Shown here: one piece after another, positions 55,726-63,878 of the stretch | Position numbering within the stretch: position 1 is the stretch's first letter | How the letters are laid out: each line of letters begins with the position of its first letter | From: Jejubacter calystegiae | GTDB taxonomy: Bacteria > Pseudomonadota > Gammaproteobacteria > Enterobacterales > Enterobacteriaceae | Reading direction: 5' to 3' | Length of the DNA stretch: 64,000 bases | NCBI RefSeq assembly: GCF_005671395.1 | Contig: NZ_CP040428.1 | Coordinates: 4,402,001-4,466,000, forward strand | The notes under the pieces: model-generated | What the model was told of the DNA's origin: nothing | What the model saw: the letters and a program-made list of their open reading frames with translations, nothing else | Database searches by the model: none | Made by a program: the position numbers and the translations under genes

Positions 55726-56493
55726 CTATTTTTCGATTACACCATCCACAATCACAAGCGCTTTTCCCTGCGAACAACGTTCTACCCTCCCGCGCACGCC
55801 GTACACCTGCGCAAAGCTTTCTGCGCTAATCACCGTTTGCGGGTCTCCGCTGTCAATAAGCCTACCCTCTTTCAGCATGATGACCTGGGTAGCATGCCGC
55901 AGCGCGATATTGATATCATGAACCACCACCAGCGTGACCATATCGCGTATCCGTGTTTCGCGGGACACCACGTCCATCACGTGAAACTGATAGTTGAGAT
56001 CCAGTGCGCTCAGCGGCTCATCAAGCAATAGCAGAGAAGGGCGGCAAATAAGCGACTGCGCGAGTCCCACCAGCTGTTTCTGACCACCGGACAGTCTATC
56101 GAGATAGTTCATTGCCAGATGGGCGATGCCTAACTCTTCGAGCAGAGCTATCGCCCGCGCCTGGTTTCGCTCTGCGCCAGAGGCGCGCTGGGCGACAATC
56201 ACCGACTCCAGCACCTGCAGATGCACGCCCTGCGGCAGCGACTGCGGCAGAAATACGACTTTTTCAGCCCGTCGGGCAAGCGGCAGCGATAACAGATTCA
56301 CCTCGTCCAGCCAGGCTTCGCCACTGGCGCGATTTAACCCTGCCAGCGCGCGCAGTAGCGTTGATTTACCGCAGCCGTTGGGGCCTAACAGTACAGTGAC
56401 CTCGCCGCGTGACAACGTAGAAATCGTCAGATTATCAATAATCTTTCGTTTGCCGTAACCGGCGCACAGTGCATTAATCGACAGCCCGCTCAT
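55726..56493 (-). CDS. Metal-chelate ABC transporter ATP-binding protein (FecE/FepC type)
   Basis: The 255-residue ATPase has Walker A LLGPNGCGKSTLLRAL, signature LSGGQKQLVGLAQ and Walker B LLLLDEPLSALDLN, as in siderophore/B12 importers. It energises the permease encoded just upstream, whose stop overlaps its start by four bases. Last gene of the receptor-binding protein-permease-ATPase operon. Confidence 0.95.
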   Translation of the reverse strand: MSGLSINALCAGYGKRKIIDNLTISTLSRGEVTVLLGPNGCGKSTLLRALAGLNRASGEAWLDEVNLLSLPLARRAEKVVFLPQSLPQGVHLQVLESVIVAQRASGAERNQARAIALLEELGIAHLAMNYLDRLSGGQKQLVGLAQSLICRPSLLLLDEPLSALDLNYQFHVMDVVSRETRIRDMVTLVVVHDINIALRHATQVIMLKEGRLIDSGDPQTVISAESFAQVYGVRGRVERCSQGKALVIVDGVIEK

Positions 56494-57548
56494 GACATAT
56501 TCCCCCGATGGCGCATCACAGTGCTCAAAAAGAACGGCACACCTACCAGCGAGGTAACGATCCCTACCGGTAAAATTACGCCGGGGATAATGTTCTTCGA
56601 TGCCACTGAAGCCAGCGACAGTACCAACCCACCAGTGAGTATGCTTCCGGGCAAATAAAAGCGATGATCTTCCCCCAGCAGCAGGCGGGCAATATGCGGT
56701 GCGACCAGACCGATAAAGCCAACTGGCCCGACAAAAGCAACAGAAAGGGCTGCCAGCAGGCTGATGCGCAGCAGTGATCCCAGGCGTAAACGACGAACAT
56801 CAATACCAAAGCTCATCGCCCGCTCTTCACCAAGACGTAGCGCGGTAAGCTGCCAGGCACGACGCAGTGACCAGGGTAAAACCATCGCCATCGCCGCAGT
56901 CAGCACCGCCAGTTTCTCCCATGAGGCGCGGGCAAGGCTTCCCATCGTCCAGAACACCAGGCCCTGCAAGGTATCTTCATCGGCGACAAACTGCATGATG
57001 GAAACCAGCGCGTTGAAGGTAAAGACCAGCGCAATGCCAAACAGCAAAATGCCCGACGTCGGCATGCATGTCCAGCGGGTCAGGCTGTCGAGCAACAGAG
57101 CGGAAAAAAGCGCAAAAAGAAAAGCATTAGCCGGAATAAACCCGCTTTCCGGGACGCCGGGAATACCGATACCCAGCACAATCGCCAGCGCCGCACCAAA
57201 GGCCGCCGCTGAGGAAACGCCGAGTGTAAACGGGCTGGCCAGTGGGTTGTTCAGGATGGTTTGCATCTCAGCTCCGGCTAACCCCAGCGCCATTCCTACC
57301 AGTAATGCCATCAGTGCATAGGGTAAACGGATATCCCAAACGATAACCCGTATGCCAGTAGCTGCCTGGGCCGGATGCAGCAAGGTTTGCACCAGTGAAT
57401 GTATAGGGAGCCCCGAAGGACCGAGCGTAAAATCAAGCAGCAGCGAAGCGATAATAGTGATAAAAATAACCGTCAGTATCGCCAGCCGCTGGCGATACAG
57501 CTGTCGGTAGTGATTTTCTACCGACAACGTACTTTCCATAACAGTCAT
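56490..57548 (-). CDS. Metal-chelate ABC transporter permease (FecCD/BtuC family)
   Basis: The 352-residue protein has about ten membrane segments and the FecCD signatures GMALGLAGAEMQTILNNPLA, SPFTLGVSSAAAFGAALAI and FIGLVAPHIARLLLGEDHR. It forms a homodimeric inner-membrane channel, as only one permease gene is present. It is 17 bases downstream of the binding-protein gene. Confidence 0.95.
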   Translation of the reverse strand: MTVMESTLSVENHYRQLYRQRLAILTVIFITIIASLLLDFTLGPSGLPIHSLVQTLLHPAQAATGIRVIVWDIRLPYALMALLVGMALGLAGAEMQTILNNPLASPFTLGVSSAAAFGAALAIVLGIGIPGVPESGFIPANAFLFALFSALLLDSLTRWTCMPTSGILLFGIALVFTFNALVSIMQFVADEDTLQGLVFWTMGSLARASWEKLAVLTAAMAMVLPWSLRRAWQLTALRLGEERAMSFGIDVRRLRLGSLLRISLLAALSVAFVGPVGFIGLVAPHIARLLLGEDHRFYLPGSILTGGLVLSLASVASKNIIPGVILPVGIVTSLVGVPFFLSTVMRHRGNMS

Positions 57549-57565
57549 GGTTTTCTCACTCTCGG

Positions 57566-58558
57566 TTAGCGTGGTGGATTGAGCACATCACCCACCTGCG
57601 CATCACTTAACGTCAGGCCAAAGAACTGTTGATAAAACTCACGTGTCTCTTTACGCATATCCACATCGGCAAAGCGGCCGGGATAGAGCATTTTCGCCAG
57701 CCACAGAAATTGCAGCGCCTCTTCACTGGTTTCGCGACACCACCAGAACATCCCTTTCGGATTGACGTACACGTGATGATGAATGACTGCGTCCACGCTT
57801 GCCCACTGCGGAGAGCTCAAAATGGCATCAGCATCGCGCTTGTTCATCGCGACAATAACCGCCGGGTTGGCTGTGACAATTTTCTCCAGCGCCACTTCAC
57901 CTGAGCGGTTTTGTTTATTCCCACCAAACCAGTTTTCGGCAATATTTTTCCCACCAGCCAGATCGATCCAGTCCTGGTTGAGCGATGGCCTGCCAGTGGT
58001 GGTCAGCGGATTTCCCATACTGTGATAGAGCGACACGCGCTGTGAAGCGGGAAGATCTTTGAGGCGTCCGGTCACCAGGGCAATGTTGCGGTCAAAATAG
58101 CGTTGATAGTCGAGCGCTTTTCGCTGCGCATCTGGCCCCAGCAACACCGCTGTTCGCTGTACGCGTTGGGTCAACGCCCGCAGAGAGTTCGCTTCGAACG
58201 CCAGCACCTGCACTCCTGCCTGTTTCAGTAAATCCTGCCGGGGTACCACCATATTTTGCGGCACAAAAAGCATGTCGACCCCAAGCGCGATAATCTGTTC
58301 AGGGTTGATTTCATGTCCGCTGTTTACGCTTACCACCGCCACATCCTCAATGCGCGGCAGACTCTGGCGAAAAAGGGGGATCTTTTTGGCAACCATCGAC
58401 GTTCCGACGATGTTATCGCCATACCCCAACATGGCGATGATGGTGTTTTGCGCCGGCCATGGCGAAGCGATACGCACCTCCTTGTGCCTATTTTCTGCAT
58501 GCAGGCTGGCCGCCAGCAGTAACGCCAGTAGCGATAATAAACGAGAAAATTTCATCAT
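57566..58558 (-). CDS. Periplasmic metal-chelate-binding protein (FecB/BtuF family)
   Basis: The 330-residue protein has a signal peptide (SRLLSLLALLLAASLHA) and the two-lobed Peripla_BP_2 fold (EVRIASPWPAQNTIIAMLGY; ALGVDMLFVPQNM). VIHHHVYVNPKGMFWWCRE near the end is histidine- and tryptophan-rich; similar segments occur in proteins proposed to bind nickel or other metal chelates, so iron-siderophore is not certain. It follows the receptor gene by 7 bases. Confidence 0.9.
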   Translation of the reverse strand: MMKFSRLLSLLALLLAASLHAENRHKEVRIASPWPAQNTIIAMLGYGDNIVGTSMVAKKIPLFRQSLPRIEDVAVVSVNSGHEINPEQIIALGVDMLFVPQNMVVPRQDLLKQAGVQVLAFEANSLRALTQRVQRTAVLLGPDAQRKALDYQRYFDRNIALVTGRLKDLPASQRVSLYHSMGNPLTTTGRPSLNQDWIDLAGGKNIAENWFGGNKQNRSGEVALEKIVTANPAVIVAMNKRDADAILSSPQWASVDAVIHHHVYVNPKGMFWWCRETSEEALQFLWLAKMLYPGRFADVDMRKETREFYQQFFGLTLSDAQVGDVLNPPR

Positions 58559-58565
58559 TTATCCG

Positions 58566-60731
58566 TTAGAAATCAAAGGTGACGGAAGCACGCACTTCAC
58601 GACCGCTGCCGATAAACGCACTCGGGGAACCGTTATCGCCATCGGTACCCGACGGGAAGATTGAAGCCCAGTAATGTTTATCAAACACGTTGTTTACCAC
58701 CACGCGGAAGGTGGCTGGTACGTTGCTCACTTTGGTTGTGTAACGCATTCCCAGATCCCAGGTGGTGTAGCTGCTGGCATAAGACGTATTCGTGTCATTT
58801 GCCGCGCGTTTTCCCGTATAGTGGACGTTGGCACTATAGACCCATTCCGGCATGGACGGCAGGCTGTATTCCGCCAGCAGGTTAACCTGCACTTTCGGCA
58901 CGCCCACAACCTGTTTATTGCTGGTTGATGAATTCGCCGTATCTTTCAGTTTCGGGTTGAGGAAGGTAACGCCGCTGTAAATATTCAGCCCCTGCCAGAC
59001 ATTACCGGCAGCGGTTAATTCGAGGCCGTTGTTAACCTGATTCCCCTGCTCTTTATAGACGTTATCCGTATCGAGATAGGCAAACGGGCGCTCCAGGCGG
59101 AACAGCGCCGCGCCCAGGTTCATCCCGCCGACGTCGGATTTCAGCCCCACTTCATACTGTTTGCTACGATACGGATCGAGCGTTTGACCAGCATTTTTTA
59201 CGTTGTCGTCCATAGGGGCAGTGCCGCCCTGCTCCAACGAATCGGCGTAGCTGACATAGGCCATCGTGTCAGGGGTGATTTTGTACATCAGCGCCACGTT
59301 CGGGCTTAACCCATTTTCATCAACCTGACTGGTTTGATTGCCGTGCTTGTCGTAATTTTTAGTCTGCAGCCAGCTCTGGCTCAGGTAGAACATTGCCGAC
59401 CATTGTGGCGAAAAAGTCACCGTATCGCCAAGCGTAATGCTCTGCTGAGTATTTACGCTGGAGCGATAGCGCGGCCCGCCGGTGCGGATTTTGCCATCGC
59501 CCTGCTCATCTATCGCATCCGGGTGATACATATTCGTGGTACCCCAGCTATAGCTGGAAGCCGCCCCCTTCGCACTATAAAGCGACCAGACATAACCCGT
59601 GGTTGAAAGCGACAGATCATGGCCGACAGAGCCGGTATCAATATGGCCATTCAGCCCGGCAGTATTGCTCAACACGCGGAAACGACCGGCAGCGGTGGAA
59701 TCCTTCATCGAGCGCGATATATCGCCCTGATTATTGAGTATTTTACTGGAAACACTGCGCATCGCGCGGTCGGCCTGCTGCCAGCCCACGCCAGCGTTCA
59801 TAGACCAGTCGTCGTTAAAGTAGTGGATCAGGCGGGTGCTGATGGTATCGGTAGTCAGGTCGTTACCCGCTGTACTGAGCGCCAGATTTTTATCCTTCGG
59901 ATTCGGCGCAGACAGCAGTTTGACGTTCGGGCCATAGCTAAAGCTGCCGACATAGCCTTTCTGGATAAATTCATAATGGCTGGCGTCGAGCTGTAGCTGA
60001 GTTCCCGGCTGAATATTCCAGTCGAGCGCAACTGAAACGAGTTTGCGACGTAGCGTGCTACCATCAACATTGCCTTCGCCTTCCTGATCGAGCAGGTTCA
60101 CGCGATAGCCAAACCGTTTGTCCTCATCAAAATGACCGCCCAGATCGGCATGGCCGGTAAACGCACTGCGGCTTTGATAGCCCAGCGTCACTTTGCGCAG
60201 CGTCTCTTCGGTTGGACGCTTCGCCACGAAGTTAAACTGCCCGGCCGGGCTCGCCGGGCCGTACAACGCACCGGTCAGGCTATTAAGCACATCCATACGT
60301 TCAAGCATTTCCACTGGAAACGCGGTGGTCGAAACGATGTTCAGCCCGTCAAGACGACTGTTAGCCACCACGCTTCCCTGCATACCACGGCTTTGTGGAC
60401 GCCCTACATCCATCCCGCCACGCGCCTGCATTTGCGTACTGGGAGAGTATTTCAGCATTTCGCTAACGCTTTGCGCCTGCTGATTTTCAATCATTTCTCT
60501 GGTGACGGTGGTGCTGGAATAAGGCGTTTCGACCCAGGATTTCGTGCCAAGCGGACCGACATCAATATCATTAGTTTTGAACCCTGCACCAGCAGCAGAA
60601 TCCATGGTGTCAGTGGCGGTATTACCAGTGACAATCATTTCATCTTCAGAAGTGGACGCGGCATACGTATGGAGAGATGCCAAAGACACTAATACTGGCA
60701 AAAGCGTAGCGAAAGATATTTGAGTTTTCAT
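58566..60731 (-). CDS. TonB-dependent siderophore/metal-chelate receptor
   Basis: The 721-residue outer-membrane receptor has a signal peptide, a TonB-box-like segment (EDEMIVTGNTATDT), a plug (PYSSTTVTREMIENQQAQSV; PQSRGMQGSVVANSRLDGLN) and a 22-strand barrel ending VRASVTFDF with the terminal Phe. It is close to siderophore receptors of the FhuA/FoxA type. First gene of the four-gene import operon. I could not identify a convincing Fur box upstream; TGAATATAA near 60805 and TTATAATTCA near 60819 form an imperfect inverted repeat. Confidence 0.93.
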   Translation of the reverse strand: MKTQISFATLLPVLVSLASLHTYAASTSEDEMIVTGNTATDTMDSAAGAGFKTNDIDVGPLGTKSWVETPYSSTTVTREMIENQQAQSVSEMLKYSPSTQMQARGGMDVGRPQSRGMQGSVVANSRLDGLNIVSTTAFPVEMLERMDVLNSLTGALYGPASPAGQFNFVAKRPTEETLRKVTLGYQSRSAFTGHADLGGHFDEDKRFGYRVNLLDQEGEGNVDGSTLRRKLVSVALDWNIQPGTQLQLDASHYEFIQKGYVGSFSYGPNVKLLSAPNPKDKNLALSTAGNDLTTDTISTRLIHYFNDDWSMNAGVGWQQADRAMRSVSSKILNNQGDISRSMKDSTAAGRFRVLSNTAGLNGHIDTGSVGHDLSLSTTGYVWSLYSAKGAASSYSWGTTNMYHPDAIDEQGDGKIRTGGPRYRSSVNTQQSITLGDTVTFSPQWSAMFYLSQSWLQTKNYDKHGNQTSQVDENGLSPNVALMYKITPDTMAYVSYADSLEQGGTAPMDDNVKNAGQTLDPYRSKQYEVGLKSDVGGMNLGAALFRLERPFAYLDTDNVYKEQGNQVNNGLELTAAGNVWQGLNIYSGVTFLNPKLKDTANSSTSNKQVVGVPKVQVNLLAEYSLPSMPEWVYSANVHYTGKRAANDTNTSYASSYTTWDLGMRYTTKVSNVPATFRVVVNNVFDKHYWASIFPSGTDGDNGSPSAFIGSGREVRASVTFDF

Positions 60732-60889
60732 GTATCACATGATCGCTATATAAAAAATTATATTACGATCAATATGCAGGCAAAATCATGATCGAGATCA
60801 CACATGAATATAAGCTATTTATAATTCAGACTATCACAGGCATTACAGGAGCATATCCGAATGGCCACCTTCCCGTGGTGATTTCGCTA

Positions 60890-61165
60890 TTATGGATCCA
60901 GTTCGCTTCCACGTACGGCGATATGGCGCGTACGGAACCGCTATTCGCGCTTTCATGGCTGAAAATCAGCACTGTTGATGCTGTCAGGAAACAACTCGAA
61001 CGGAGCTGGAATGTCGTTGACAGCATTATGACTCGCGCGGTTAAGCGAGATCTTGCACGAATAAAAAAGCCTTTAGCAGCCCGGTATATGAATGTGGACG
61101 AAGTCGCCTTTAAGAAAGGACATCGTTATATAACAGCGATCTCCGAGCGTGACGGGCGGGTACCG
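60890..61165 (+). pseudogene. ISL3-family transposase fragment
   Basis: The frame shows the middle of an ISL3-type transposase: ARTEPLFALSWLKISTVDAV, RSWNVVDSIMTRAVKRDLAR and NVDEVAFKKGHRYITAISER, which includes the first catalytic Asp region (VDE). N-terminal zinc finger and the C-terminal half are missing. It ends abruptly at 61159-61165 in the integrative-element gene, marking a recombination or transposition joint. Confidence 0.75.
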
Positions 61166-61506
61166 TAGACCACATCCCGATCGTCAAACACCACGGCAGG
61201 AACCTTTCGGATACCCAGTTCCCAGGCGCGGCCCACCTGGCGGTATGAGGTAATCAGTTGTTGCTGTCGCTGCTGCCACTGCGGGGATGTCATAACCTGT
61301 CTGGCCTGTGCCGCCGCCAGCTCAGAATCGGCCGATAGTTGGCCAAACATCTCTGTCTGCAACCGCTCCGGGCCATCCAGCAGCACAACCGGGATATCCG
61401 GTGGAAGATTTTCAGGAAGATGCTGGCTGTCGGTATAAAGCACCGAGCCCGCCAGCACCGTCACCGGCAGAAGCGCCGGCAGAAGGATGAAGTTACGTCG
61501 TTTCAT
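61156..61506 (-). pseudogene. Integrating conjugative element protein, TIGR03757 family, 3' truncated
   Basis: The reading frame begins MKRRNFILLPALLPVTVLAG, a signal peptide, and continues as a thioredoxin-like TIGR03757 protein (PVVLLDGPERLQTEMFGQLS, RAWELGIRKVPAVVFDDRDV, VYGT). Family members belong to the transfer apparatus of integrative conjugative elements. After VYGT the native C-terminus (TDVA..., still present at 55.4 kb) is replaced by 9 residues from the ISL3 fragment. No other transfer genes are in the window. Confidence 0.78.
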
Positions 61507-61699
61507 TGGGAGACTCCGTCAGAATGTATCGCCTGACAGCGTGCTCCCCGGCTTTCAGGAAAGCTGCAATAAACTAAAAATCCGTGGCTAAAAATTAATT
61601 CGGCAAGGCTGTCGCAGTTGATATCGCCCCGATGCCCGCTCAATCTGGAGGGCATCGGTCATCATCGGGGAGCAGGTCGATGTGATGAAGTTAATTCCG

Positions 61700-61727
61700 T
61701 AGAAAAGGCTACCCATCCGGTAGCCTC
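61700..61727 (-). terminator. Rho-independent terminator after the exported protein gene
   Basis: On the minus strand AGGCTACC, loop GGATG, GGTAGCCT followed by TTTCT; it lies 12 bases after the stop at 61739. Confidence 0.85.
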
Positions 61728-61738
61728 GGTAGTGATAT

Positions 61739-62323
61739 TTAGTTGGATGTAACCTGGCTAATAAGCACGCCTTTAACACTTTTATTTTCAACATAATACT
61801 GAAGACAATTCATCTGAATAAAATCACCATAGCTTTGAGTATCAGTACAGTATTGAATAGTATTGCTACCTTGCTCGTCTTCGGACATTAATGCGAAATT
61901 TTCTGATGATGCCCCCAGTAAAGAAATCCCCTTAACCCTGACGCTTAAATCATTGCTATAAGGAGAACAACCTTTTTGCTGTCCATCTCTGGCAATCGCT
62001 ATAGAGGTTAAATCTCCTTGCCCCATCTCATTATCAGAGATAAACCAGTAGTTAACATCTCTGGATGCAAGGCAAAGCCATGACGCCCTATCGTCCTGGT
62101 TAACCACTACGTCTGTGGCTTTTGCAATATCTGCAAGACGGCTAAATTCCATTACAAAGATGTCACTGCTAATAATCACATCGGGCACTAAATTTTTATT
62201 GGCATCGTGGCTAATAACAGATGAATCATCGTGGTAATAGCTGGCTCCAAAACCCTCCATCTGCATAGCCATCGCAACAGGAGAGACCATAGCAGCAAGC
62301 ACAAAAAATAGGAGACGCTTCAT
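61739..62323 (-). CDS. Exported protein, candidate immunity protein of a decayed T6SS effector
   Basis: The 194-residue protein has a clear signal peptide (MKRLLFFVLAAMVSPVAMA) and a periplasmic remainder with paired cysteines (RASWLCLASR, QKGCSPYS, IQYCTDTQ, QMNCLQYY). No family recognised. Its ATG overlaps as ATGA the stop of a DUF2778 effector remnant, exactly as the intact effector-partner pair upstream overlaps. By that position and its periplasmic location it is probably the immunity protein of the lost effector, kept as an orphan. Inference, not proof. Confidence 0.7.
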   Translation of the reverse strand: MKRLLFFVLAAMVSPVAMAMQMEGFGASYYHDDSSVISHDANKNLVPDVIISSDIFVMEFSRLADIAKATDVVVNQDDRASWLCLASRDVNYWFISDNEMGQGDLTSIAIARDGQQKGCSPYSNDLSVRVKGISLLGASSENFALMSEDEQGSNTIQYCTDTQSYGDFIQMNCLQYYVENKSVKGVLISQVTSN

Positions 62324-62484
62324 TTCACTCTCAACTCCCTGTCACCGCTTGCCCAGATGCTCTTTCTGACGCTGAGAGGAGCGATCATACAACCTTCGGA
62401 TGAGTCCAGTGGATGCTTCTCGTTCTCACCATGAATCCACCCTTCCTGTGAATCAGAATAAACAATATTATCATCCAGATAGTA
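62320..62484 (-). pseudogene. Remnant of a second Hcp/Tlde1-like (DUF2778) effector locus
   Basis: On the minus strand 54 codons remain. YYLDDNIVYSDSQEG matches the end of the intact Hcp (KYLDGNIIHSDSWKG), then WIHGENEKHPLDSSEGCMIA matches the catalytic end of the intact effector (FRIHGEKRPP...ASEGCIIM), followed by KSIWASGDRELRVK. A deletion has fused the Hcp tail to the effector tail; the start and most of both genes are gone. The active-site His and Cys are still visible. Confidence 0.8.
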
Positions 62485-62503
62485 CGCGAACTTTTAGCAT
62501 GTC

Positions 62504-62530
62504 TGAAGAAAACCCGGCACCAGCCCGGGC
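62504..62530 (-). terminator. Rho-independent terminator after the T6SS cargo genes
   Basis: On the minus strand CCCGG-GCTGGTG-CCGGG is followed by TTTTCTTC. It lies 18 bases after the stop at 62548. Confidence 0.75.
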
Positions 62531-62547
62531 TTATTCTTGTACCAGGG

Positions 62548-63015
62548 TTACTTCGTTGGGCCCTGTGCCATCTCCAGCCTGTACTCGTCAATAATATACT
62601 GCATTGTTCCGAGACATTCCGCTGCCGCTGGGCCAGCCCTTTTAAGTGTCGGTTCCGCCTTCGCAAAATAGGCCTCAACCTGCATCGGCGTAAAATGGGC
62701 CATAGCGGGTATGCTGCATATCACTGACATGCCGAAACGTTGTTGTAGGCGATCTGTTCTCTTTTCTAGCGGTGTGGTGGCGTTAATGACAGCTACAGGG
62801 TCTTTAATCAACGCCATGCTGATAGCGGTAGTCAGTTCTTCCACTTGTTTAGCGTCAAGGATATCGCCGATACTATCAATCTTCTCTGGCAGCGCCTGGA
62901 TCGTTTTCTGGTCTGCCTGTTCTACCTGTCGAAGGTAAGCATTCCATTCGCTTGACGGCGCCATACAAGATGTCGATACAATACAGGCGACCAGAACAAC
63001 GGCACGCCCGATCAC
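62548..63015 (-). CDS. Putative immunity protein for the Tlde1-like effector
   Basis: The 155-residue protein has an N-terminal hydrophobic export signal (IGRAVVLVACIVSTSCM); Cys17 could be a lipidation site, though the residue at -3 is Ser rather than Leu. The rest is helical (ILDAKQVEELTTAISMALIK, FTPMQVEAYFAKAEPTLKRA). It overlaps the effector gene by four bases (ATGA), the usual arrangement for effector and immunity genes, and would protect the cell's own periplasm from peptidoglycan modification. No sequence match is claimed. Confidence 0.75.
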   Translation of the reverse strand: MIGRAVVLVACIVSTSCMAPSSEWNAYLRQVEQADQKTIQALPEKIDSIGDILDAKQVEELTTAISMALIKDPVAVINATTPLEKRTDRLQQRFGMSVICSIPAMAHFTPMQVEAYFAKAEPTLKRAGPAAAECLGTMQYIIDEYRLEMAQGPTK

Positions 63016-63374
63016 CTGACCACCTCCAGAGTGGTATCTGTTGACTGGATTATTTTTCTGCGAATGTTTGGCCCCATGATTATGCAGCCTTCAGAAGCAA
63101 AACCAGGTACCGCTGGTGGTCTTTTTTCGCCATGAATACGGAACAGGGAACGCCCGAACCCCTCGCCTGAAACCTGAGTCAGGGTGATGGTCATCGGCCC
63201 CTTTGAATTTGTATAGCCACCAATGCGCCATGTTCCGCGAGGAATTGGCCCCATGCCTCTAACGTGCTGGCGGTCAGGGTTGTTTTGATTCGTCAAACTT
63301 CCCGAATAACCTTTACCTATTAATTTACCGTTGTGCCATAACTCGCCAGTACTCTGAGAGTATTTCCATGCCAT
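63012..63374 (-). CDS. T6SS effector, DUF2778 / Tlde1-like L,D-transpeptidase fold
   Basis: The 120-residue protein matches DUF2778 (MAWKYSQSTGELWHNGKLIG; GMGPIPRGTWRIGGYTNSKG). LFRIHGEKRPPAVPGFASEG ending CIIMGP gives the catalytic pair His81 and Cys97 of the L,D-transpeptidase-related effector Tlde1, which damages target-cell peptidoglycan by carboxypeptidase and D-amino-acid exchange activity. No signal peptide, as expected for a T6SS cargo. AGGGAG precedes the ATG. It starts 12 bases after hcp, so Hcp is its probable carrier. Confidence 0.87.
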   Translation of the reverse strand: MAWKYSQSTGELWHNGKLIGKGYSGSLTNQNNPDRQHVRGMGPIPRGTWRIGGYTNSKGPMTITLTQVSGEGFGRSLFRIHGEKRPPAVPGFASEGCIIMGPNIRRKIIQSTDTTLEVVR

Positions 63375-63386
63375 ATGCCACGCTCC

Positions 63387-63878
63387 CTATGCTGCGCTAC
63401 GCCCTTTCCAGGAATCAGAATGGATAATATTACCGTCCAAATATTTCCAGGTGATTTTCTTGTACATCATTTCTAGTACTTCAAGATGTTCCTGGCGTTC
63501 GTAGGTAGGATCTTTAACATCTTCCATAATAGGCACAACACAGGTAATACGGGCGTTCTCAAGAAGCACGTTAAAATATTCCTCTTCCTGTCCGGCATTA
63601 TTAATTCGATAAAATTTAAGCTCTGCTGATTTTAAAAGCTTTCCTGAACTAACGAATTGATAAAGATAGGGGCTGGATGAGTCCAGCGCTTTGGTGAGGA
63701 TAAAAGGCGCATGTTCACGTGTCGCCGTTATCTTGCCGGACAGATCATCCGTAGGAAGTGATACATCGTGAGCCAGCGCAGTTATTTCTATGCTACCTTC
63801 GCGTTGCTGTATTTCTACAGAGCCTTTGACGGGGTTTCCGGCATCGTCCTTTAACCATAAATAAACAGGTATAGCCAT
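63387..63878 (-). CDS. hcp: Type VI secretion tube protein Hcp
   Basis: The 163-residue protein starts MAIPVYLWLKDDAGNPVKGS and has the Hcp features IEITALAHDVSLPTDD, HAPFILTKALDSSSPYLYQF and a C-terminal KITWKYLDGNIIHSDSW. Hcp hexamers build the inner tube of the secretion apparatus and carry small effectors in their lumen. There are no core T6SS genes in the window, so this is an orphan hcp cargo locus served by an apparatus encoded elsewhere. Confidence 0.93.
   Translation of the reverse strand: MAIPVYLWLKDDAGNPVKGSVEIQQREGSIEITALAHDVSLPTDDLSGKITATREHAPFILTKALDSSSPYLYQFVSSGKLLKSAELKFYRINNAGQEEEYFNVLLENARITCVVPIMEDVKDPTYERQEHLEVLEMMYKKITWKYLDGNIIHSDSWKGRSAA

Noticed and set aside
60732-60880. 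Fur box before the TonB receptor
   Set aside because: The region is AT-rich but no stretch matches the 19-bp Fur consensus well; an imperfect inverted repeat near 60805-60828 is noted only.
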